This document shows, piece by piece, positions 1 through 9,718 of a stretch of DNA of 43,378 nucleotides (positions within the stretch are counted from its first letter, which is position 1; each line of letters starts with the position of its first letter). A program made the translations under genes and the position numbers. The notes below the pieces were generated by a model. That model ran no database searches. It was not told the DNA's origin and was given only the letters and a program-made list of their open reading frames with translations. The stretch comes from Glutinoglossum americanum (lineage: Eukaryota > Ascomycota > Geoglossomycetes > Geoglossales > Geoglossaceae), in contig JAGHQL010000208.1 of NCBI GenBank assembly GCA_020080175.1, forward strand, positions 1-43,378, written 5' to 3'.

Positions 1-89
1 GGGCCCGGCGCCGCTTTTGGGCCGCCGGCCCCCGGGCCCCCGTGGGAAAAACCCCCCCCGTTACTTTGGAAGCCCAGGGGGGGGAAGGA

Positions 90-123
<34 letters not shown>

Positions 124-1363
124 GTGATCCAACGATCGGGATATTCCTTTTTTTTCTTTTCACTTTATGAAAAAAAAAAATTTTTTTCAAGTTTTGTGTG
201 TGTGAACGAGTAAGATAAATAGGTACTAAACTATTCAACTATGTGTATATGCATGATATATATATATATATGCTCCTGTAACAAAAACTCCGACCGAGGC
301 GTTGATTCGAAACGGAAATAAAAAAAACAATATGCTTGGCGGGTATCTCTAAGACGATAAAAAAAAACAGAAAAGAATTATTAGAAGGAAAAAAAAAAAC
401 CTCTCGAATGCCCGGGTTTTTTCGTCGCGAAAATCCCCCCAAGGGTCTAGATGCGAATGCCCAACCCCCTCGATTACAACCAAGAAAAACCAACCGGCGC
501 ACATCCCCTGCCCCGAAACGCAGTACCGTATGTACATACACCCCCCCCCCCCTCTCGCCATCTTATCCAAGACGAGTAAAAAAGAAGCAAGCCAGACCAG
601 CCGGTGAAAGGAAAAAAAAAAAAAAAAAAAGGACCAGCCCCAACCAACCAACCGACCCTGAAGCGCTGTTTCCGTGTCTTGGAGGGCGGGGGAAATCGGG
701 AAGAAAAAAAAAAGAGACCACGCTGATCGCCCGATGAAATTAAAAAAAGAGTAATAATAATAAAAAAAAAAAAAAAAAACCGATCGGGGAGGGAGGATAA
801 AATAAAAAAAATCGGTAGGGTATTTTGTGCGTTGGAGCGCCACCGTCACAATTATTAATTAATTAATTAATCATGGGTGACGATGATGATCGCGAGGGAG
901 TGTTTTGAGTCAGGGAATATGCCGTGCGTCGCGGCGGTCGCCGTCCCGCGCTTGGGCACTTTGGAATTCCCCTTGTCGTCATCGTTGCGACTTTTCAGGT
1001 CCCCCCGGCTCGGGTTGTTTTTGGTTTGGGGATGGAACGACGACGATGACGACGACGACGATAGACGACTTGGAACCGCCCGCCCAGTTTTTGGATGCGC
1101 AAGTCTTTGTATTGTTCGTGGGTGTGTTTGGACATCTCTTCTTGGATGTTTTCCGAAAGAGGGAGGGAGAGAGGGAGGGAGGGAGGCTTGGTTTGACTTT
1201 TCTCGCTGTTTTTTGCGCATGGAAGAAAAGAGGATGATTGTATAATCTGGCGATGGCGGAAAATACGTCAGTAAGAGAGGAACCCTCGTGGCTTGTGCGA
1301 TGCGCGCGGTGAGGACTAACCTTTTTTTCATACGGTGATTCGACTAGTTTGGTTCGTCGCGGC
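1..1363. other. Left-end low-complexity stretch without genes
   Basis: I see no gene here. The first 130 bases are almost pure G/C runs, including 31 G at 92-122. They are followed by poly-A/poly-T tracts (around 146-187, 612-630, 762-779), a TA microsatellite near 257-271, an ATTA repeat near 855-871, a GAC/GAT repeat near 1038-1062 and a GGGA-rich tract near 1159-1190. Open frames crossing this stretch are made of homopolymer runs (poly-Phe, poly-Lys, poly-Asp) and carry no domain. The part from about 900 onward may be 3' UTR of the minus-strand gene that ends at 1364. Confidence 0.6.
92..122. repeat. Poly-G run near left end
   Basis: An uninterrupted run of 31 G, preceded by more G/C-only sequence. 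Read outward from the unique sequence (minus strand) it is a C run, as is the right-hand end of the window. This mirror arrangement suggests an assembly or sequencing artefact at the contig ends rather than a biological repeat. Confidence 0.85.
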
Positions 1364-1903
1364 TCATTCCGGAGCTTCCACTATCGGCGACATATGATCT
1401 GAACTCCTTCGGACCTTCTTCGCCGTGCTCGACCGTCTGCGCTTCTTCGGCTTGACGGTGTGGGTCTCCTGCGCGGCCATCAGGAACTCCTTGGGCGGTG
1501 CGCGGCGAGCGTCGCGGACGCGCACCATGGCGTATGGGTCGGGGCTCGACGGCAGGCAGCCGACGGCGAACGCTGGGTTGGAAGACACGCTCTCGACGGG
1601 ATCGAAGAAGAGGTCTGCGTCTGAGATGTAGGAGCTCGACTCGTCTTCCTCGTGGGAGCGCAGCGAGGAGCGGTTCGGCCACGCTGGGAATGCGCAGGAC
1701 TGCCTGTCCACGACGTAGGAGCAGGAGCTTGGGTAGAGCGCCAGCAGCGAGCTGCTCGTCGAGCTAGACAGGTGAGAGAACTGCGAAGAGTACCGCGGCG
1801 AACCGCCCGGCGACGAGCTTGGAGTCGAGTTCATGGAGGAGTTTGAGGATCGTGGAGAGCAGGAGATCGGGGAGGAGGAAGCCGATGTATTATGGTGGAA
1901 CAT
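1364..1903 (-). CDS. Short Ser-rich nuclear-type protein, uncharacterised
   Basis: A 179-residue intronless frame from an ATG at 1903 to TGA at 1364. The first 60 residues are Ser/Pro-rich and likely disordered. The middle has a more conserved-looking block (AFPAWPNRSSL, then an acidic SSYISDADLFFDP stretch, about residues 70-103). The tail has a basic cluster PKKRRRSS (about 151-158), which resembles a nuclear localisation signal, followed by SDHMSPIVEAPE at the very end. I recall small ascomycete proteins with the same order (PAWP block, acidic SSYISD block, KKRR, SPIVE end) and no assigned role; this is memory, not a search. A minus-strand TATATAAA lies 288-295 bp upstream of the ATG. The gene stands alone, with 5.8 kb of gene-free DNA upstream. 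Function unknown. Confidence 0.7.
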   Translation of the reverse strand: MFHHNTSASSSPISCSPRSSNSSMNSTPSSSPGGSPRYSSQFSHLSSSTSSSLLALYPSSCSYVVDRQSCAFPAWPNRSSLRSHEEDESSSYISDADLFFDPVESVSSNPAFAVGCLPSSPDPYAMVRVRDARRAPPKEFLMAAQETHTVKPKKRRRSSTAKKVRRSSDHMSPIVEAPE

Positions 1904-2190
1904 GACGGTGGCGGTGTGCGGATTATGTATGACAAAGCTGAGAATATATTCTCGGGGGATTCGCGCTTGCGTACTGTGCGAGAGCGCGGAGGGCGATGCG
2001 GTATGCGTAATAAGCCTAAGCTTTCCTGTCGACTCGAGCGACTTATATGAACGCTTTATCGTATGGGAGACAGGCTCGGTGTATGAAAATTCCCTGTGAC
2101 TCGACGGCTCGAAGGGAAGGGGGGCGGAGGGGTGCGGATGACACAGAAGGGCGATGTGACCCTTTTTGTCCTTTAAAAAACCTGGGGTTG

Positions 2191-2198
2191 TTTATATA
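2191..2198 (-). promoter_or_regulatory. TATA element upstream of the Ser-rich gene
   Basis: TATATAAA on the minus strand, 288 bp upstream of the ATG at 1903. The core matches the TATA consensus, and the distance would give a leader of roughly 200-260 nt. Assignment to this gene is inference from position and strand only. Confidence 0.4.
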
Positions 2199-5100
2199 GG
2201 AGCGTAGCTAATAAGATGCGCGCGCGTCGCGTGAAGGGCTGAGGCAGGCGCAGAGAGGGTGACAGCTGAAACGGACAGCTCCGAAAAGGCGTGGCACAGG
2301 CCGACCACACAACCAAACACGTATCTTGTATTCGTCCCACGCGAGCCCAAAGTTTCCAACGGGACCAGCCAGCCAGCACACACGACACAAAGCCCGGCCT
2401 TGTATTGGGTCCCCTGGTTCACCTCTCTTTCTCTTCTCCTTGTTCTTCTGCTTGTCGGTCTGACAGACGGGCCTGACTCTGGACAAAAACAAACAACAAG
2501 GGGGGTGGCGGTGGATCGAGAGCGGGACAGAGAGAGAGAGGATGTGTATTGTTATAAAGAAATCCCCAAGGAAACAACACCACGCTTGACGAGCTCAAGG
2601 GTGCGTGCGTGCGAGGTTCGGCGCGCGTTGTATGCGTCCGTGTGGAGTCGAAAATTTGTCAGAGCGGGGGGCGGCGCAGACAAGGGACGAAATAGAAAAT
2701 ATAGTTAAAAATTCTGCTTCTCACGCTGCAGCTCAGAGATCTGTCGAGGCGATTCTGGTGCGGTGTCGCTGGTTCAAATAAGTAATAACAGACGCTGTGC
2801 AGAGTTCGCCGTCCCTCGGGGGTGAACGGAAGTGGGGGGTGGAGGGGGGGGGAGTGGATGGAGTGGATAGGGAGAGCCGGCTTCGCGGGCGGCGGGCGGG
2901 CGTGGGTTTGTAGCAGCAGCAGGCAAGGCGTGTCTCGTCTTCCGCATCCGCATCCGCATCGCTGTGTGAATCACAGGCTTTTCCTCGATGCCGAAGGGGG
3001 CCACTAAGGAACGCCAGCCGGGGGTTCGAGCAAGCCCTCCGAGGCTTCTTTTTCCCCATCGTCCACGGTACACAAATCCTACACGACCCGCACCCACTCG
3101 CCAGGACCGAAGGACGCGAAAAGACTCAGGACCGCGCTAGATTCCACACCGTCGAACTTTGCCCTCGAATCCTGCTCAGACTTTTCCATCACCCCCCGTC
3201 CAAAACAAAACCCAAAACGGGACGAGAGCGAGGGGTCCCCGAGCGCCCCGCGGTCGGATGGGGAAACTGGTTTTCTATTTTGTTCTACAAGAATATCCCC
3301 AGACCAAGCAAAAACGCCCATTGCGCACCCCAAGAAAAAGAGAAGCCCTTGCCGTTTTCCACGCCGAAAAGCACGGCGAACGGCCCGAAGACCACGCGCA
3401 AAGAGGAAAATCGAACAGACCCGGGGAGAAATAAACCGATCGTGGCCCAAACTAAACCAAGCCCAAGCGTATTTTTTCTTGCGCTATGCGTGCCACAGCA
3501 CAGCACCCAACCCGACCCAGAAGAGAGGGCCAAAACAGCAAATAGGGGATGCGCGGGACGCCTCCCCCCCCCCGCGCGCACGATTTTCTTCAATTATCGC
3601 CCATCTCTCTCCCCTTCGCCTCTCCCAGGCAGCAAAAAGCCGGGGAGGAAGAAAGCAGCGAAAAGGAAGGAAGAAAAAAAAAAATAAAAATAAAAATACA
3701 TAACTCTCTCGTAAAAGCTTCGGTGCGAGGCGGCGGTGTGGGCAGCTGCGTTGCGCTCGCGTATCGGGAATATCGAGCGCGTGGTTGGGATTGGGGAATT
3801 TAAGCTTGACCGCCTTATTCCCCCCCCCGCAGGAAACGGGGGGGGGGGGGGGTTTGTGTGGGTTCTTGGCGGGTTAGGCGGGGTGGCTTGGTGGGTTTTT
3901 TGGGATGGGGGAAAAGGGCGGTGACTCACCGCTTTTGGGGGAGAGAGAGCGCGCGAGGGAGAGGCGGTCGTTTGTTTGTTTGTTTGTGCGAGGGTAGTTG
4001 GGCCCATTGGGTTCTGGGGGGCTGGCTGGCAGGGCACACACGCGGCGCTGTGACTGTGGGCGTCGGTGGATCGAGTGGACGGGCGGCGGTGGTAGCGTTG
4101 GTGGTAGCGGTGCGAGGCGGCCACTTGGGAGCGTTGCCTGAGTCGTAGCGTGGTGTGTCACTCGCCGTCTGTAAGGACGGAGATGCGATGCGATGACAGC
4201 AAACCCAAGCTTGACCCAACTCAACCCAACCCAGCCCAACCCGAGTGACCTGCCTGAACTGAACCAGCCAACGCCCGCGCCCCGATCATGCGAACCTCTA
4301 CACCCGTGTACGTTCCTCCCTCCTCTGCGAGTGTATCTTTCTCCGCAACGGAGCGCGCATGTACGTGCGCGTGCGCAACCGGCCTGTAACCCGCCCACTT
4401 TTCCCTCGCAACCCAGTTTCACAGCAGTTACATGTGTACTCCGGAGCATACATACACACCTCACACAAGACTAACCCCCCTCCCTCATCCCCGACGACAA
4501 CGACGACGGACAACAAACACGTACAGAAAGAAACCCACCACCCCCCCCCGCAGCGCATCGCAGCGCATCGCATAGGGGGACAGCGAAAACGACAACACGA
4601 CGCGGTCCTCGTGCACGCCTCTCTCCCCTCGAGGACCCCCCCTTCCGGCCTCGGCTCCTCCTCCATCCAGACCGCACATCCCAAAATCCAAAATCCAAAA
4701 TCCATCCCATCTTCCCCTAAACCCAAACCACCACCACCACACATCCATATACTTCCCAACCAGCCCCCCCAGTCCCACGCGCTAGACCCGCGCGTTGCGT
4801 TCAGGCCCTCTTTTTTAAAAAAAAAAAAAAATAGGACGGAGGGCGTGCGTGTGGGGAGACGGCGATCGTTTGTTGTTCTTTTGGGGGGGGGAGGGGGGTT
4901 GCTTACATTGCGCGCGGCTTACGTGGGTCGAGTCGAGGGGGGGGGGGGGACAGCGAAGCGGGTGGTCCGGGGGAAGGAAGGGAAAAAAAAAACATCACGA
5001 TGATGATGATGACGGATGACAACTGCCTCTTTTTTTGTTTCTCACCACCCTGCCCGTTTTTTGCAATCTACCAATTCAGGTTTTTTTTTCTTTTATCCCC

Positions 5101-6579
5101 CGGGTTCACGGAGATGTAATCCTGGGAAAGAAAATAATAATGATAGAAAAATACCATTACTACGAAATTCTCTCCCCTGCCTATTATTATTATTATTATC
5201 CTCTCTCTCCCCCTCGGGGTGAAATAAAAAATAAAAAAATAAATAAATATTTACTTCGATTCTATAATACCCGACCGGAGAACACGGGCGTTCTCGTTCG
5301 CCGGTTTTCTGCACGCGCATTCCAGTTTTCGCGTGATTGGGGGCCCCCCCGGCTCGCGGCGAAACGCTTGACGGTTTAGCGCCGATGGGGCGAACCCGAT
5401 CTCCCCGAACTTTTTCTTGCTTTCCTTGTTGTAACTTTTTCCGGACCGGTGGGATGGATGGGTGGGAAACGCCAAGGCCAAGGAAGGGGGGGTGATGGCT
5501 GGATGGGGCCAGGTCGGTTGCCTGGCCCCTCGTCTCACCTGGCACGGCAGCGATGTCGGCGGTTGTCGTGTCGCGACTTTTCCCTTTGCGATTTTTTATC
5601 GGAGCAGAGAGCTGCTGCCTTGCTTTTTTTTTTTTGTTTCCCCTTGTCGGGATGGAGAGCTTGTAGCTCGGTGTGTTAATTTAAACGGTTGAAGCGATGC
5701 GACGTAGCATAAGACATTTGTCCCCGAGATATTATCGTTGTCGTTGTTGAGACCATTCTTTAACCTTCTGTGTATCATCTCACGAGATTCGGGTTTCAGT
5801 GGAGATCAGATGTGATGGGCGGTCGGGTGTTCGTGAGCATGCGACCGAGGCTCGGAAGAGAGAGAGTCGAGGGCGTTTTTTGACTTTCCAAAATCACAGC
5901 TTGGAAGCACCGCGGCCAAGTCCACGAGACGTCTGCCTGGCCGAGGGTCGATGTAGCGCGGCACGGGCCAGTGCAGTCGGTCGGTCTTGCGATTTCTTGA
6001 CTGTGAAAATTATTCAAAAGCCGGGGAAATTTCGTGGGATGGGTATGGGGGAGCCTCGCCACCGAAAGTGTGGGATTTTTAAAAAAAAGAAAAAGAAAAA
6101 GGAAAACACCAAGATACTTGCCCCACGCAGGATCCTGAAGCCTCAAAGGGAAAGCCTCGTGGGAGGCAGAAAAAGAAGCAAAGCATCCGTCTGTAGATAG
6201 GAAAAATCTTTAAAGCCTCACACACATATCGGAGATGATTCTAGAAGAGAAGACCGAGAGAAAAGAAAGAAAATTCTTTTTTTTTCTCGTGCGCCACCAC
6301 GCAACGCAGACCAACCACCAAAAAATCCCTATCGCGGAAAGCAGGGGAAGTGGGAAGGAAAAAAAAAAAATCGTTGAGAGAAAAAAAAACACCAAAAATA
6401 TTTCAGTCGCCACAACCCTCGCCCCCCACGCCCTCCCCACCAATCCACAGAAAGGTGTGATCCAGCGCCGCCACCCCATGGTGAAGATCCCTCTGCAGAA
6501 TCAGCTTCCCTCAAGCGTGTTCTTCATTGCTTAAAGGCGTCGCAAGTGAAAGACATCGTGGGCTACCCGCACGAGTTGG

Positions 6580-6656
6580 ACGCCCCCACGGGATTCGAAC
6601 CGGGCACCTTGAACTGCGGTGCGGCCCGATTGGGACGCAAAGATGAGTTGGGGCGG
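6580..6656 (-). pseudogene. tRNA-like remnant with an intact B box
   Basis: On the minus strand this stretch contains GGTTCGAATCC, a perfect Pol III B box / T-loop sequence, followed by GGGGGCGTCCA, which looks like a 3' acceptor strand plus CCA. A CGCCCC stretch about 65 nt upstream could be the 5' acceptor strand. However, the T stem has mismatches, no D arm or A box is visible and no anticodon arm forms. It is best described as a degraded tRNA or tRNA-derived fragment, or a chance match. Confidence 0.25.
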
Positions 6657-6967
6657 GGGGAATAATCGGGCTTCTGAAAGTTGGGGCCACGACAGCCGGG
6701 GGACAAGCGAGCTTATTTGGCGCTATGAGGGAGAGAGGATGGACGGGTGCGTGAGGGGCTTGTGATTGGGTTGTTCTCTTTTCTTTTTCTTCTTTTTTTT
6801 TTTTTTTTTTAATCTTTTAATAAAAAAACCCGAGATTTTTGTAAAATGAATTTTTTTTTTTTTTTTTTTTTTTGCCTCTCCCTTCCGACAGCCTTGAAAT
6901 CCACACGAAAAACGGTGCGCCCCCTCCACTCGGGCAAAAATCTCCGCCTTGGATGAGGCTTTCTGCA

Positions 6968-6971
<4 letters not shown>

Positions 6972-7003
<32 letters not shown>
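6972..7003. repeat. (TC)n microsatellite
   Basis: About 16 uninterrupted TC dinucleotides in the gene-free region downstream of the SIT4 gene. Frames through it read as alternating Leu/Ser or Glu/Arg and are not real genes. Confidence 0.9.
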
Positions 7004-7007
<4 letters not shown>

Positions 7008-7693
7008 TTTACCCCGGGCTATATCGTGCATCCTTTGTTCTCGTTTGAAATGCAAACCCGTCTCGATGAACCCTCGATCGCCTTACTATGTCGGAGGACC
7101 GCGGTTCCTCCCCGCATTGGAATATGTTAGTCATCAAGAAAGGGCGTCTAGGATGGAGGGCGGGGGGGCGTGGGCATCTCCGAAGAGCGAGGCTGGGGGG
7201 GTGGCCTGTTCCGTCGTCTTGTTTTTTAGTATTACGTGGGGGTGGATCGAATTGTTCATTTCGCCTTACACGAATCCCAGTGCTCTGGTTCAATGGGAAA
7301 TGGCTTTCTCTGCAATGTAGGGCGTTGTTACTGTTCCCAAGGGTATGGTACAATGGAATGCTTCTCTGCGGCCGTGACATGTGATCCGAATAATGGGTAA
7401 ATAAAGAATATCCATGCCGCGATGATGATGAAAGACACGAGTTCCACGCAAGAGGAAATTCGCAAAAAAAAGGTAAAAATTCGACAGAGGTAGCCAAACC
7501 TATACCAACCTCCCCCCCACCCCCGTTTTCTTTTCATCAGCCCAGCAGCGGAGGAGTATTATGCTGCAGAAAAATGGGTATCTTGTCATAAAGCAATGAG
7601 TCCGTATCTCTGGGGTAGTATGTTCTGAACATTAACTACATATTGCAGCTATGTGCCTTTTCCGTCATGTCGTACTTTTTGCTAGTTCCTGGT

Positions 7694-9250
7694 TCACAAG
7701 AAGTATTCACCTCTACCACCCCTACCGGCAGGAACAGCTCTCATATCGTCCGGAACGGCGCTAAAGATGGTGAACTTGGGGTTTAGGCTCTCGTTTAGGT
7801 TCATGATGGATGCTACGTTGCCGCAGCGGTAACAGTAGTTTGGAGCGGACCACACGGTGACCACATCTTTGTTCTTGAAGTGATACTGCACGGAAATGAA
7901 TAACCGTGAAAGCTGGATGACAGAGCGATTGGGGTGGCTTACTTTAAATCCCTCATTGACTAGCTGATGGGCGCGGGCTATTAGCTGTAAGCCGTTTACG
8001 TGATTGAACTGAAGAGGACGTTAATCATTAATGGCTTCCCTCAGAGCAAAACTAGAGAACAAAAGTTACCTCAGCGGCGACCTTATCACCAAATAGCCAG
8101 CCTGCACCGCGTGGTGAGACTGCCCAAGTATCCACATCCTCGGGGTCGCTCCAGACCAGGTCGCAAAACGCACCCTCGTGAGGTATCTCCTGAGCTCTGG
8201 CCACTACCCTAATCTGATCCAGCGTTCTAATTTCGGGGCTCAGCCCACCGTGCACGCAAAGGACTTTTCCATCAATGATAGCTGCCAGGGCTAGGAAGTC
8301 AAAAACTTGGCAGCAAGACTTCCACACTGATGCATTTCCGTACTTGGATTGGCACTCTTCGTAGAAACCGTAAACCTGAGTGATCTGCCGGGACTCGTGG
8401 TTTCCTCGCACAAGGGTAATGCGGTCGGGGTATCTGTCGGCGATAGATGAGTACGTAGAGAGACCTCCCGACGAACGACATATTTTTGGGGAGTGGTGAG
8501 AGAGCTTACTTTGCCTTGAGACACATGAGGAGGGTGAATGTCTCCAGACTGAAATATCCTCGATCGACAAAATCCCCTAAGAATACATAATTTTGCTCTC
8601 CGGATCCGGCTTCGAAATCCATCTCCGGCTCACCGTCATCGCCGCCTCCGTGCTGTGCTTGCGCCGGTGGATCTCGAGTTCTACTCCGACCCCTCCGTTG
8701 TTCTCCCTCTCCTTCATCGTCAACGTCGCTTTCGCTGCTGCTGCCTCCACTTGCACTACTGTCTGATATTATCTTCCGTCGAAGTTTCGGGTTAGTTATC
8801 TCGGAAGGCGGCTCGATATCATCAGATGTGATTACTCTGGTGGGTACGGTAGGAGGCGCAACATCCGTCGAATGGGGCATTCCGCCTGCGACGCGGAACA
8901 ATTCAAGTAGATCGTAGAACTGGCCGTGGATATCACCGCAGACGGTAACAGGAGTCCGGACGGGTTGGATATTGGATTCTAATAGAGTGAAGAATAATGT
9001 TAAATTCTTGGTTTTAGATATCATTACCGAGTTGGTCGTGTGTTCTGGAACGACCAAGCTCTTCACTGACGCTTGAGATCGAAGCGTGCTTACCTTCCAT
9101 GAGACACTCCTTCACAATCTCGCACAGTCGTTTCATCTCCGATTCTGGCAAGTATTTGCACTGTTTTGCCATTTCTAGCCATTCGTCCGGTCCAGCTCCC
9201 TTCGATATTCGAGCTGGTCCGGGCTGTGGAATTGGGTCTCCTCTCGACAT
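7694..9250 (-). CDS. sit4: SIT4/PP6-type Ser/Thr protein phosphatase catalytic subunit
   Basis: Five exons by splice-site reading: 9250-9094, 8978-8510, 8433-8070, 8008-7943 and 7885-7694, giving 415 residues. The metallophosphatase motifs are all present: GDIHGQ (67-72), GDFVDRG (187-193) and RGNHE (218-222). Diagnostic PP6/Sit4 features include GPDEWLE at the N-terminus, EESNIQPV at the first splice junction, [33 protein letters not shown] and the methylatable YFL carboxyl end. Yeast Sit4 works with SAP subunits in TORC1 signalling, the G1/S transition and Elongator regulation. The extra length against the 311-residue yeast enzyme comes mostly from about 90 acidic, Ser-rich residues (92-181) inserted between the first two metal-binding motifs. 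The gene is head-to-head with UPF3. Confidence 0.95.
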
Positions 9251-9718
9251 TTTAATGAACTTTTTAAAATCTCACGCCAGCTGCACTGTAGAAGAGGTTG
9301 TAAAGTCTAACAGGAATAATGCCCTAGGACCTTTGTGTTGCTGCGATATCGGAAATCTTGTCCCGATTCTTGTTCCGTTTGAGTTGATCGTGTGAGAAAT
9401 TAAACAAATTTACATCATTTCCCAGTCCGATGATCAACTGCCCATGGCGAGTGCTGGGCTGTAGTTGGATGATAGGGCTGGGGGCATGGATAGATTTGGG
9501 GTTGATTATCGATATTGAGACTGTCGTTGCCGCCAGCTTATTACTTGAGCCGCAAAAGAGCCTCGATAGAGTGATCGAACTTATGTAATCGCTACATGTA
9601 TTCACCCTTGAACATTCCTCTACGTTCATCGCCTTAATAGGTTGGGTAATAATTGCGCTGTTCCGTCTGGGGACTTGCGTCAGCGACTTTGATCGCCTGG
9701 AGAAGAGCCAGCGGTGCA
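9251..9718. promoter_or_regulatory. Divergent promoter between SIT4 and UPF3
   Basis: A 468-bp stretch separating the ATG of the phosphatase (9250, minus) from the likely ATG of UPF3 (9719, plus). It must carry both promoters and both leaders. I see no strong TATA element and no further gene. The UPF3 frame stays open back to about 9653 without an ATG, so the exact leader boundary is unclear. Confidence 0.6.

Larger units (their letters stand above)
1904..7693. other. 5.8-kb gene-free, homopolymer-rich intergenic region
   Basis: No credible coding gene was found on either strand. Open frames are numerous because of homopolymers and GC-rich simple sequence, but they encode low-complexity peptides, lack recognisable domains and overlap each other on both strands. 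The stretch contains G runs (3839-3852, 4940-4949), A/T runs of 14-24 nt (4816-4830, 6788-6811, 6850-6873), a TTTG repeat (3970-3986), a CCGCATC repeat (2943-2960), a degenerate CAACC tract (4205-4241), an AATCCAAA repeat (4684-4703), a TTA repeat (5181-5199) and a (TC)n microsatellite (6972-7003). It must hold the promoter and leader of the minus-strand gene at 1903 and the 3' UTR of the phosphatase gene at 7694. A tRNA-like patch sits near 6580-6656. Confidence 0.6.

Noticed and set aside
4359-5003. A 214-residue plus-strand frame and overlapping minus-strand frames
   Set aside because: Composition follows simple repeats (poly-Lys, poly-Gly, Pro/His runs). Both strands are open at once because of low stop frequency in GC-rich simple sequence.
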